Of a stretch of DNA of 64,000 bases, positions 1 to 7,901 are shown piece by piece (the first letter of the stretch is position 1; each line of letters opens with the position of its first letter). The position numbers and the translations under genes are program-made. A model generated the notes under the pieces. It did not search any database, was not told the origin of the DNA, and saw nothing but the letters and a program-made list of their open reading frames with translations. Origin of the DNA: JAXHUM01 sp034189325 (lineage in GTDB: Bacteria; Desulfobacterota; DSM-4660; Desulfatiglandales; Desulfatiglandaceae); the NCBI GenBank assembly GCA_034189325.1, contig JAXHUM010000004.1:1-64000 (forward strand), in the 5' to 3' direction.

Positions 1-220
1 TATTTTATTTTCCATCTTCTTGAGTCATATTGCATAAAAAGAGTTGTGTTTTTCGTAATGGATTGATCACAAAGCCATATCAATCCTAATGAGTGTTGCC
101 TTCTTCCTATCTTGATGGTTTGTAAAACCTCCACACTTTATCACATACCTCAGATGCCTGATCTAACAGGCTGCCGAGGCCTCATGATCTTTTGAATCCT
201 CACCATCGTTGTATAGGTGC

Positions 221-249
221 TCGACGTGCTCTTTTCTGTTATGTATACT
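221..249 (+). promoter_or_regulatory. possible sigma-70-type promoter upstream of tatD
   Basis: TCGACG (221-226), a 17-nt spacer and TATACT (244-249) lie about 100 nt before tatD. The -10 is good and the -35 is fair. Apart from this, bases 1-351 hold no gene I can support; the long minus-strand frame here runs antisense into tatD. Confidence 0.3.
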
Positions 250-351
250 ACCTGAGCGATCGGGTTTGAGATTCGAAAGGAAGGTTTTTGTGTAGGCTAG
301 GGCCCTTTTTTGGGAGACATGTGAAGGCCCCTTTACTGAGGAGAGATGACT

Positions 352-1119
352 ATGTATATTGACAGCCATGCCCATATGGATATGAGAGAATTTGATAAGG
401 ACAGGAGGGAGGTGATTCAAAGGGCTGCAGAGGGTGGCCTTACACACATTGTCACGATAGGGATAGATAGGAAGAGTTCCTTCAAGGCCGTGGAATTGGC
501 AAAAGAACACAGTATGCTTTTCGCAGCAGTCGGCTATCACCCGCATAATGCAGGCGAATGCCAAGAGGAAGATCTGAAAGCCCTTGCAGGGATAGCCTCT
601 GAGCCGAAGGTTGTGGCCTGGGGAGAGATAGGCCTTGATTACTATCGAGGCTATGCCTCTGCCTCCGACCAGGTCAGGGTATTTGAGGATCAGCTCCGGA
701 TCGCAAAGGAGCTGGGACTCCCGGTTATCATCCACGATCGTGACGCCCACGATGCCGTTTATAAGGCGGTTAAGAAGCTCGGAAAAGGAGAGAGGCTGGG
801 CGTTGTCCACTGCTTCTCAGGCGACGTACAGTTGGCCACGGCCCTTGTGGATCTTGGATACTACATTTCCATTCCAGGCACGGTGACGTACAAGAACGCT
901 CTGCAAATAAAAGAGGTGGCTACGAAGATCCCGATTGACAGGATGCTGATTGAAACGGACGCTCCCTTTCTCGCTCCCATCCCAAAGCGAGGAAAACGGA
1001 ACGAACCCCTTTTCGTGACAATGACGGCCAAGGAAATAGCCCGCCTTAGAGAGACAGAGGTTGAAGAGGTCGCAAGGGCCACATCCCAGAACGCAATAAC
1101 ACTTTTCAGGTTGCCGTAG
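352..1119 (+). CDS. tatD: TatD family metal-dependent hydrolase (DNase)
   Basis: TatD-type hydrolases are cytoplasmic metal-dependent nucleases of the amidohydrolase superfamily. The metal-binding start (IDSHAHMD), GEIGLDYY, the VHCFSG segment and ETDAPFLAP are all visible, and the length (255 residues) is normal. I start at the second ATG (352) because GAGGAG at 338-343 is well spaced for it and family members begin directly at M-x-D-S-H; an ATG at 346 lies only 2 nt past this site. maf follows after 3 nt, so the two are probably co-transcribed. Substrate within the TatD family cannot be told from sequence. Confidence 0.93.
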   Translation: MYIDSHAHMDMREFDKDRREVIQRAAEGGLTHIVTIGIDRKSSFKAVELAKEHSMLFAAVGYHPHNAGECQEEDLKALAGIASEPKVVAWGEIGLDYYRGYASASDQVRVFEDQLRIAKELGLPVIIHDRDAHDAVYKAVKKLGKGERLGVVHCFSGDVQLATALVDLGYYISIPGTVTYKNALQIKEVATKIPIDRMLIETDAPFLAPIPKRGKRNEPLFVTMTAKEIARLRETEVEEVARATSQNAITLFRLP

Positions 1120-1122
1120 ACA

Positions 1123-1734
1123 ATGAGATTCCACAAGATAAGCGCACAAAACCCCCTTGTTCTCGCGTCTGCTTCTCCTCGCCGTGAAAGACTTTTAAGC
1201 CGGATCGGCCTTCCTTTTGATTCCATGGCGAGCCGGATCAATGAAGAGGATATCATCGGCGATCCAGCTCTGGGCTCTCGCATGCTGGCCATGAAGAAGG
1301 CAACCGATGTCTATGCGAGGATCCGCCCCCGTTGGGTCATGGGGGCAGATACCATCGTTGTTGTGAACGACGAAATACTCGGAAAGCCGGACGACAATAA
1401 GGAGGCACGACGAATGCTCGGGCTTCTAAGTGGCAGAGAACATAGGGTCATTACAGGGTTTTGTGTTCTCAATCCTGCCGGTGAGGTCTCTCATACGGAG
1501 GCCGTGACCACCACTGTTCGCATCAAGGGGCTCAGCGAGCTGGAGATTGAAGCCTACACCAACATGGATGAACCCTACGACAAAGCGGGAGGCTATGCTG
1601 TCCAGGGCATGGGCTCATTTATGGTGAAAGAGGTCTCAGGTTCTTATACGAATGTCGTGGGGCTGCCGTTGTGTGAAGTGATTGAGGCCCTTATCTCGGC
1701 GGGGGCTATTGAGCGTTTTCCTTTGCCTCGATAA
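1123..1734 (+). CDS. maf: Maf family nucleotide pyrophosphatase
   Basis: Maf proteins hydrolyse non-canonical or ordinary nucleoside triphosphates to monophosphates and have been linked to septum inhibition. The family start LASASPRRERLL, the central GADTIVVVND and GKPDD, and the C-terminal AGGYAVQGMGSFMV are present. Length (203 residues) is normal. It sits 3 nt behind tatD and is convergent with moaA, with 11 nt between stop codons. Subfamily (dTTP/UTP type or another) was not resolved. Confidence 0.93.
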   Translation: MRFHKISAQNPLVLASASPRRERLLSRIGLPFDSMASRINEEDIIGDPALGSRMLAMKKATDVYARIRPRWVMGADTIVVVNDEILGKPDDNKEARRMLGLLSGREHRVITGFCVLNPAGEVSHTEAVTTTVRIKGLSELEIEAYTNMDEPYDKAGGYAVQGMGSFMVKEVSGSYTNVVGLPLCEVIEALISAGAIERFPLPR

Positions 1735-1745
1735 TCTGAAGAGCC

Positions 1746-2726
1746 TTACCCGCCGATGGTCGACATGTGACCTGAAAAGAGAAGGGGCTTTTCTGAAGCC
1801 GAAGGGTGCGTATGGGGCTTGCTACAGGCTGCTTTCAGAAAAAGCCGGCCCAACTCATCATCTGAGGCACCCGTGCGTAAGGGTCTTTTGAGATCCTCTT
1901 CCTCTTCATGGAGGAGACAGGGTCTCAAACGTCCGCTTGCGGTCAGGCGAAGCCTGTTGCATGTGCCGCAGAAATGGTTGGAGAGGGGGCTGATGAAGCC
2001 TATTTCACCGGCAGCTTTTTCATAATGAAAGCGCTCGGCCGGTCCGTCATTGGGGGCCCTGGCAACGGGGATGAGTTTTCCAAGGGCGCTGAGTCGGCTC
2101 TTGACAATGGAAGAGGGAACATACTTGAGATGGGCGTCCGATGCCGGCCGGCCCAGGGGCATATATTCGATAAACCGGATATGGTAAGGACGCCTTTGGG
2201 AGAGCCTGGCGAAATCCAGCAGCTCATCATCATTGACCCCTTTCATAACCACTACATTGATCTTGAGCGGTTGAAAGCCAAGGCTTTCAGCCAACTCTAT
2301 CCCTTCCCACACCATTGGAAACCCATCATAGAGGGTAATGCCTGCATACTTCTTACGGTCCAGGGTATCCAGGCTGATGTTCAGCCTCGTAACGCCTGCA
2401 GAGGCGAGTCTTTCAGCGTTGTCCTTGAGGAGCAGTCCGTTTGTGGTCAAAGGGATATCCCTGAGTCCGGGAAGAGTGGTCAACCGGGAGATAAAATCAT
2501 AGATGCCTTTTCGTACAAGGGGCTCCCCTCCGGTCAGGCGTATCTTATCGACCCCGAGGTCGATGGCAATGCGGGCAAGGCGTAATAACTCTTCATACGT
2601 CAGGATATCCTCATGTCTTAATTTGGTGATCCCTTCGCAAGGAAGGCAGTAGACACACCTGAGATTACACCTGTCCGTTACGGACATGCGTAGATAGTCG
2701 ATTGTTCGATTGTGAGAGCCGATCAT
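1746..2726 (-). CDS. moaA: GTP 3',8-cyclase MoaA (molybdenum cofactor biosynthesis)
   Basis: MoaA is a radical SAM enzyme that, with MoaC, converts GTP to cyclic pyranopterin monophosphate, the first step of molybdopterin synthesis. Cys20, Cys24 and Cys27 form the radical SAM CxxxCxxC motif. The C-terminal second cluster motif CGTCNRLRLT...LRPCL and the conserved tail ending in Gly-Gly are intact. Length (326 residues) is typical. It is divergent from the pilin operon and stands alone here; other moa genes are not in the window. Confidence 0.96.
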   Translation of the reverse strand: MIGSHNRTIDYLRMSVTDRCNLRCVYCLPCEGITKLRHEDILTYEELLRLARIAIDLGVDKIRLTGGEPLVRKGIYDFISRLTTLPGLRDIPLTTNGLLLKDNAERLASAGVTRLNISLDTLDRKKYAGITLYDGFPMVWEGIELAESLGFQPLKINVVVMKGVNDDELLDFARLSQRRPYHIRFIEYMPLGRPASDAHLKYVPSSIVKSRLSALGKLIPVARAPNDGPAERFHYEKAAGEIGFISPLSNHFCGTCNRLRLTASGRLRPCLLHEEEEDLKRPLRTGASDDELGRLFLKAACSKPHTHPSASEKPLLFSGHMSTIGG

Positions 2727-3243
2727 TTTGATTCAGCCTTTGTAAGAGGTAGGGCGATGCTCAGCATGCTAAATCGCCAGATGGGGAGGTCCCGTCCCCT
2801 TGTGATATCTCCGTCTTCTCCTGTCTCCTCGGTAGGGAGGCTTTTGAGAGAGTCCACCCTCGCCTCTAACAGCCCGGCACCCGAGGGGCACTGAGGGGAG
2901 GGTGCTTCAGGATAATGGCCATACATTCCCTTGTTTCCCCTCTCAAGTCAAGCTATTAGGTGATCCCTAATCCATCCGCAGCGGCTTCACCATGAATCAG
3001 GACGTGTCTTTGACGAAGGTTCTGCCCGGTTTGGCCTGATTCCATAAAATACGTCAAGATTATGACGAAATGAGTGATATGTTGACGGAAAGTCTGCATG
3101 CCTAATCTTCACAAGATCCAGACTCCTTGCTTCTATGGCCACTCCTTCTGTTCAACAACAGTAAAACCCTGAAATGCTGAACACATACAAGACTGTCCCT
3201 CTATCGGGGCTTCTCGTCGGGCCTCTTGAGACAACCAGGGTAG
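2727..3243. other. long divergent intergenic region between moaA and the pilin operon
   Basis: No convincing gene lies here; a 67-codon minus-strand frame at 2723-2926 has no recognisable features. The right half carries four TTGACGAA-like octamers and ends at a sigma-54 promoter, so this region probably holds the regulatory sites of the pilin operon. Confidence 0.6.
3010..3089. promoter_or_regulatory. cluster of TTGACGAA-like sites, possible enhancer-binding-protein sites
   Basis: TTGACGAA occurs at 3010-3017. Seven-of-eight matches are at 3050-3057 (opposite strand), 3062-3069 and 3082-3089. The second and third form the inverted pair CGTCA-N6-TGACG. They lie about 155-235 bp upstream of the sigma-54 -24 element, a usual distance for an NtrC-type activator. 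The regulator is not identified. Confidence 0.4.
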
Positions 3244-3259
3244 TGGCACGGAAATTGCT
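3244..3259 (+). promoter_or_regulatory. sigma-54 (RpoN) -24/-12 promoter of the pilin operon
   Basis: The sequence TGGCACG-GAAA-TTGCT matches the sigma-54 consensus TGGCACG-N4-TTGCW at every defined position, with the GG and GC dinucleotides 12 nt apart. The expected start of transcription is near 3270, leaving a leader of about 35 nt before the prepilin ATG. Type IV pilin genes in many proteobacteria are RpoN-dependent. Confidence 0.85.
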
Positions 3260-3304
3260 GTTTCTGGGCGTGAACAAATATAATGAAGGGAGGATACAGG
3301 GAAG

Positions 3305-3949
3305 ATGAATCAGCGGGACAGGAAAGACCTTCGGTTGTCAAGTCAAGGTTTTACCCTTATTGAGATGGCAATCGTCCTGATTATCATCGGCATTATTATA
3401 GGGGCGGTTATAAAGGGGAAAGACATTGTCCGAGGCGCCGAGCAGAAGAAGCTCTACACCCAATTTGTAAATGCCTGGGAACTGGCCTTTGTGAATTACT
3501 ACGAGCGAACAGGCTGGATCTTGGGGGACACCGCCACTGATGATAACAGCGGGGTCCGAGATGGCCGCATTGCCAACGGGGTTACGGCCTCCAACATCAA
3601 TGCCCAATTGCAGGCTGTGGGCCTGGAGCTCCCTTCGCAGGGATCAACCGGCAGCACCAATATCAGGCGATATTCCTCCTCAACAGGGAGTCAGTCCAAT
3701 GTGACGATTACCTTTAGAAATCGAACGGATGACGTTGCAAGCACCTACAATTGTATCGAACTCGTTAATATGCCGACAGATTTGGGTATTGCCATGGACA
3801 GGATCAAGGACGGTGAGATGGATGGCACTACAGGAGATTTCATCGCAGCCGGCGCAGTTAACGGCAACAGGATTGCTTGGCCGGCCATTGACCCCAATGA
3901 TTCAGGCACATTTACCGTAAATAGGGCAAGACTGATCCTTCAGTTCTGA
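3305..3949 (+). CDS. type IV prepilin, probable major subunit of the MSHA-like pilus
   Basis: A 15-residue leader ends in Gly15 and is followed by the prepilin peptidase/N-methylation signal FTLIEMAIVLIIIGIIIG, with Glu at mature position 5. The mature protein would be about 199 residues: an N-terminal hydrophobic helix and a polar globular domain. It is the first gene behind the sigma-54 promoter and ahead of the assembly genes, which suits the major subunit. Only one Cys is seen in the C-terminal half (NCIEL), so the usual pilin disulfide is not evident. No prepilin peptidase gene is in the window. Role as major rather than minor pilin is inferred from position. Confidence 0.88.
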   Translation: MNQRDRKDLRLSSQGFTLIEMAIVLIIIGIIIGAVIKGKDIVRGAEQKKLYTQFVNAWELAFVNYYERTGWILGDTATDDNSGVRDGRIANGVTASNINAQLQAVGLELPSQGSTGSTNIRRYSSSTGSQSNVTITFRNRTDDVASTYNCIELVNMPTDLGIAMDRIKDGEMDGTTGDFIAAGAVNGNRIAWPAIDPNDSGTFTVNRARLILQF

Positions 3950-3956
3950 TCCCACG

Positions 3957-3997
3957 ACCCCTCTCTCTTCACGATTTCGTTTATCATCGGGAGGGGT
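3957..3997 (+). promoter_or_regulatory. inverted repeat between prepilin and assembly genes
   Basis: ACCCCTC (3957-3963) and GAGGGGT (3991-3997) can pair across a 27-nt loop. No T-run follows. It could stabilise the pilin transcript or partly terminate it, giving more pilin than assembly proteins; this is inferred from position only. Confidence 0.35.
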
Positions 3998-4034
3998 GAA
4001 AGAGTATTCTGATCCCTAACAGGAGGTCCTTGTT

Positions 4035-4523
4035 ATAGGGGCATTTAGACAGCATATAATCGCAATTTTTCTCGCCGCGCTTTTTCTGGCGATGGCTTTG
4101 CTGTTCATGACCGCCCATAAGCGATGTGTTGCGTATGAGTATAGGTTGATCCAAGCGGTCAAGCATGTCCGCCTGATCAAGCTTTATGAAAGAGAGCGGG
4201 CAAGAAACAGGCGCATACAGTCCAAGGTGGAAGATTTTACGGCCAAGGCGGAGTCCCTTGGCCTTATCAGGAAGCATTGGGATGATTATGAGGTCATGGT
4301 TGATGAGCCCCTCTTCTTTCCTAAGGCCATAAGAATTCTTGACCAGACAATCCATACGGAATCCTATTATTTTATTCCAACAGCGCTCAGTATCCGGAAG
4401 CATTCCACAGTTGAATCTGGTAACGACACAGAGGTTGTATCTGCAAACACCAATCAGAGTACAAAAAAAAAGGGAGACATCCTCCTGACCCTTAAGGGTA
4501 GATTTGTGGTGAGACAGAGATGA
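4035..4523 (+). CDS. small bitopic inner-membrane protein of the pilus operon, possible AUA start
   Basis: The frame is open from 4020. It contains no ATG, GTG or TTG before ATG 4092, which lies in the middle of a hydrophobic segment. Reading from ATA 4035, 8 nt after a perfect AGGAGG (4021-4026), gives an intact anchor (AFRQHIIAIFLAALFLAMAL) and a soluble domain of about 130 residues. Starting at 4092 would remove most of the anchor and leave AGGAGG unused. Topology and position suggest a platform protein of the PilN/PilO/GspM/MshJ kind, though I see no decisive motif. It overlaps the next gene by ATGA. Start codon uncertain, gene itself likely. Confidence 0.7.
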   Translation: MGAFRQHIIAIFLAALFLAMALLFMTAHKRCVAYEYRLIQAVKHVRLIKLYERERARNRRIQSKVEDFTAKAESLGLIRKHWDDYEVMVDEPLFFPKAIRILDQTIHTESYYFIPTALSIRKHSTVESGNDTEVVSANTNQSTKKKGDILLTLKGRFVVRQR

Positions 4524-5806
4524 GATCAAGGTCCAAGAAGAGATATGTCATTGAACTGGATGGCCTCTGGTATAGGTATGAGGAGGGCGTCCTTGAACAG
4601 ATTTCGGATCTGATGGATATCACGGGAGATTGCCTATTCGTTTCAGATCTGGACGATGCCGTGTCACGGACCATGACCATTGAGGCCCCCATCAAGTATG
4701 TTGAAGTGATGGTGAGAAAACAACTCCAGGAAACAGGAGAATTTGACGAACCGATCTCAATCATTACTCATTCCAAAAAAAGAAAGGAGAAAAACGCCGC
4801 TGACATCTTTTTTACTGCCCTGCCTACAAAGCGATATTTTCGTTACCTGGATCGGATCAAAGAACATGATGACAGCCTGCTCCTTGTTCCCCTCTACTCG
4901 GTCCTTTTTAGCGTTCTCAAACGAATGAAGACAAAACAACCGGCTGCCGTCGTCTTTCGTCACGGTCGGTTTGCAGATCTCGTTATAGGTAGCCCAAAGA
5001 GAATACACTACGCAAACCGGTGCGTGGCCTTTGATGAGACAGAGGAACAGATCTCATCTCTCTGGGACATGCTTCAACATGATATTCAACAAACCGAGAT
5101 AGAAGAAAGAATTCAGGTCAACAAGGTCCTCCTGATGAACTGGATAGATTCTCAGGAGACTCCAATATGGAGCGAAGAATCGGACATGGATGTGTTGAGC
5201 ATGGAAGAGGAGGAGATCTCGGCTGACGGTACGACCTGCGCCGTCTCTTTCATCAACGGGATTCGCATGCATTCAGGCCTTTCTTCAGTCTCAAAGATAC
5301 CGGAAAAGATTTCCTTTTACAGTAGAGCATGCCTTCCCTATCTAAACGGGATCCTCCTGATTGCATGCGTGCTTTTCTTTCTTGGGTATCTCTGGTGTGA
5401 TAGGAAAGCGGACTTCTTTGAAAAGGAATGTAACAAGCAGTCTCGGTTTTCCGTGACCCCTGAGAGGACCGAGTCCTTGAAAATCCCTTATGACGAAACC
5501 CTTGCCTTTATCGAAGAACTGGAACGCTATCGAAGCATGCCATCCTTCAAAGAACTTTTGAATGATTTTTCCGTCGCCCTTGAAAGCAACATCACAGTCG
5601 ATGTTTTTAAGGCCGATTACAGTGAAAAAGGGATCGACATAGAAATCTTCGCAAAGACAAAGGCATCCTTTGATGCGGCCCACAGAGGATATCAACGTTT
5701 TCTGAATGAAATGAAGAAAAAAGGGTATATCCCGGGCAAGACCAGGTTTGATACAACGATCCAGGAATCTCGATTCCTGGCAAGCTTTAAAAAAAGGCCC
5801 CAATGA
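4520..5806 (+). CDS. bitopic pilus platform protein, GspL/PilM-PilN-like
   Basis: The 428 residues comprise a cytoplasmic part of about 275 residues, one membrane segment near 277-296 (YLNGILLIACVLFFLGYLW) and a periplasmic part of about 130 residues with an alternating alpha/beta pattern. This is the layout of GspL and of a fused PilM/PilN, which link the cytoplasmic ATPase to the periplasmic parts of the assembly machine. In MSHA systems MshI fills this role. ATGA overlaps join it to both neighbours. Assignment rests on topology and operon position; sequence similarity to named families is weak by eye. Confidence 0.65.
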   Translation: MRSRSKKRYVIELDGLWYRYEEGVLEQISDLMDITGDCLFVSDLDDAVSRTMTIEAPIKYVEVMVRKQLQETGEFDEPISIITHSKKRKEKNAADIFFTALPTKRYFRYLDRIKEHDDSLLLVPLYSVLFSVLKRMKTKQPAAVVFRHGRFADLVIGSPKRIHYANRCVAFDETEEQISSLWDMLQHDIQQTEIEERIQVNKVLLMNWIDSQETPIWSEESDMDVLSMEEEEISADGTTCAVSFINGIRMHSGLSSVSKIPEKISFYSRACLPYLNGILLIACVLFFLGYLWCDRKADFFEKECNKQSRFSVTPERTESLKIPYDETLAFIEELERYRSMPSFKELLNDFSVALESNITVDVFKADYSEKGIDIEIFAKTKASFDAAHRGYQRFLNEMKKKGYIPGKTRFDTTIQESRFLASFKKRPQ

Positions 5807-6351
5807 AAAGAAAGCATTTCGCCACGTTGACGTTAATCATCGTCTTGATATTCGTTCTGGTCGCGGGTTTTGATTTTGTCAGGAGAACTCAGGAAGGACG
5901 TGAAAGCCGTCAGATATCACCCTTGAAGTTGCCGGCTAGTACGACAATGCCCGGTCCTGAGGATCTCAAGAGGATGGAACAGGTGGCTCCAGTCATGGCC
6001 CGCCTTGCGTACCCATCCAAACAGGATGACTCCCCTGTTCATCTCGGGCCGTTTGGTCATCACACCCCCTTGAGGATGAATAGGCAAGGGTCCTCTGACG
6101 ACAGGATGACCGTGGCTCCGGTGATGGATTATGCCCTGACATTTACTTTTTTGGCGGATAAAAAGCGATTCTGCATCATCAACGGCCGCTTTGTTGCGGA
6201 GGGAGCCTCTCTTTTGGATGGAGGAACAGTGAAACAGATCGATCGGGATCGGGTCCTTATTGAAAAACAGAAGGTAGCAAAATGGGTCCTCCTTGATACT
6301 GCCGGCCGAATCAGCGACAAAAACACAAAAAGAGCTGGAGAAGAGATGTGA
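5803..6351 (+). CDS. periplasmic pilus biogenesis protein, MshK/GspC/PilP-like
   Basis: An N-terminal anchor (residues about 7-25) is followed by a Pro-rich stretch and a short C-terminal beta domain containing FCIINGRFVAEGASLLDGG and then VLIEK. The pattern of 'ING..V.EG..L.G..V..I....V.I' is like the HR domain of GspC, PilP and MshK, which contact the secretin from the inner membrane. The gene directly precedes the secretin and overlaps it by 4 nt, as mshK precedes mshL. Length 182 residues. Function is inferred from this motif and position. Confidence 0.6.
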   Translation: MKRKHFATLTLIIVLIFVLVAGFDFVRRTQEGRESRQISPLKLPASTTMPGPEDLKRMEQVAPVMARLAYPSKQDDSPVHLGPFGHHTPLRMNRQGSSDDRMTVAPVMDYALTFTFLADKKRFCIINGRFVAEGASLLDGGTVKQIDRDRVLIEKQKVAKWVLLDTAGRISDKNTKRAGEEM

Positions 6352-7862
6352 AGAGACTAACCTACTTGACCGCTGGCATTTTTTATCTCCTCCTTTCCGG
6401 GTGCGGCCTAGGGCCCTCATCTCTACGTGAGCCAAAACATCGCCCACCCACATGGAATCCGGAACAGGTGGTTGCAGAATCTGAAGAGGTGGGACTTACA
6501 ACGGACAAAATGATTCATGGTCTGGAGAAGCCTCTTTTGAAAGAGGTCGATGTGGAACCGATCATGCCGAAATATGATCCCCTCGAGGACCACATAGTCT
6601 CATTTTCCATGATTGACGAGGACCTCAAGCTCATCCTCTACTCCCTTTCTCAGTCCGCTGGTATGAGCCTCATTATGGAACCCGGCCTGAGTGATGAAAA
6701 GCGTCTGGTCACCCTTAATTTCGAGAAGGTCTCGGCAGCCACTGTCTTGAAAGAAATCCTTAATACCTACGATCTGTTCTATGAGATTGATCAGAACGTC
6801 ATCCGTATTCGATCTTATGAGGAGCGCTTCTTTAGCCTGAATTTTCTCGATACGAATATTGATATGTCGTTTGAAGTGGGCGGCGATGTCCTGGGTGTTG
6901 GAGAGTCGGAATCAACGGCCGGACTGTCCGGTACCTTCAAGCTTTCAGGGTCCGGGTCAAAGAAGGCGAATGCCTACGACCTCATTGAGCAAATGACGCA
7001 GCGGATTATGACCAAGGGAGGGACCTATACGCTCAACAGGCTGTCCGGGAGTCTCTATGTGAGAGACACACCCCGAGTGATTTCCGCGGTTAGTAGGTTG
7101 ATCGCGCATTTCGAGGAGATGCTGTCGAGGCAGATCATTATTGAGGCCAGGATTGTGGAGGTTGTCCTTTCCGATGAGTATTCCTACGGGATTGACTGGA
7201 GCATTCTCCGAAGCGGGGAGAACGGCGTAACAAAACTCAACAGCCTTTCCTGGTCGCTTGGAGCCGGTCTGGCATTGAGTGGTGTGAGGAGGGCCTACTC
7301 CCTTGAGAGTGCCGTGGACGCCTTAAGGACTTTCGGGGAAACCCGAATCATCTCCAATCCAAGCATCCGGTCAAAACATGCCAAGCCGGCTATCATAAGC
7401 GTGGGAACCTCGTTCAGCTACAAGAAGAGCGTCTCAACGACTACAAGCAGCACCTCCACCGAGACCCAGGATACGACAGAGGTGGAGGTCTCTACCGTCT
7501 TTGACGGCCTTATATTGGGGATAGTCCCATTCATTGAAGCGGATGGTCGCATCAATCTCTTAATCAATCCGATAAAGAGCGACGTGGACCCCACAAGCAT
7601 AGAGCCGGTGGCGATTGCCGCCACGTCCTCCGACACCATTTCTCTTCCAAAGGTTAGCATTAAAGAGATAAGCACGACAATTTCATTGAAAAGCGGTGAT
7701 GTGATTTTTTTGGGAGGTCTCATCGACAAACACCAACAAAACGAAAAAGGGGGCGTTCCCTTTTTTTCGAGCATACCCCTTCTTGGATACCTTTTCAAAA
7801 ATGAATCTATGAGGGAGGAAACCAGGGAACTGGTCATAGTCCTCGGTGTGAGAGTGGTGTAA
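6348..7862 (+). CDS. mshL: outer-membrane secretin, MshL/PilQ family lipoprotein
   Basis: The protein begins with a lipoprotein signal (LLLSGC, lipidated Cys19). An N-terminal domain around residues 80-160 (SMIDEDLKLILYSLSQSAGM) is followed by an N1-like domain and a C-terminal secretin domain holding the conserved GDVIFLGGLID and the final VPFFSSIPLLGYLFKNES. The ring forms the outer-membrane channel for the pilus. Length (504 residues) is close to MshL and shorter than most PilQ proteins, which carry AMIN domains absent here. A Ser/Thr-rich loop (about residues 360-385) interrupts the secretin domain. Confidence 0.9.
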   Translation: MKRLTYLTAGIFYLLLSGCGLGPSSLREPKHRPPTWNPEQVVAESEEVGLTTDKMIHGLEKPLLKEVDVEPIMPKYDPLEDHIVSFSMIDEDLKLILYSLSQSAGMSLIMEPGLSDEKRLVTLNFEKVSAATVLKEILNTYDLFYEIDQNVIRIRSYEERFFSLNFLDTNIDMSFEVGGDVLGVGESESTAGLSGTFKLSGSGSKKANAYDLIEQMTQRIMTKGGTYTLNRLSGSLYVRDTPRVISAVSRLIAHFEEMLSRQIIIEARIVEVVLSDEYSYGIDWSILRSGENGVTKLNSLSWSLGAGLALSGVRRAYSLESAVDALRTFGETRIISNPSIRSKHAKPAIISVGTSFSYKKSVSTTTSSTSTETQDTTEVEVSTVFDGLILGIVPFIEADGRINLLINPIKSDVDPTSIEPVAIAATSSDTISLPKVSIKEISTTISLKSGDVIFLGGLIDKHQQNEKGGVPFFSSIPLLGYLFKNESMREETRELVIVLGVRVV

Positions 7863-7901
7863 CAGGCGTTGTGGACCATTTGACCGGTTTTGTTTTCATC
7901 T

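Noticed and set aside
163..810. Minus-strand frame of 215 codons overlapping tatD
   Set aside because: It is antisense to a clear TatD gene and its product has no family features.
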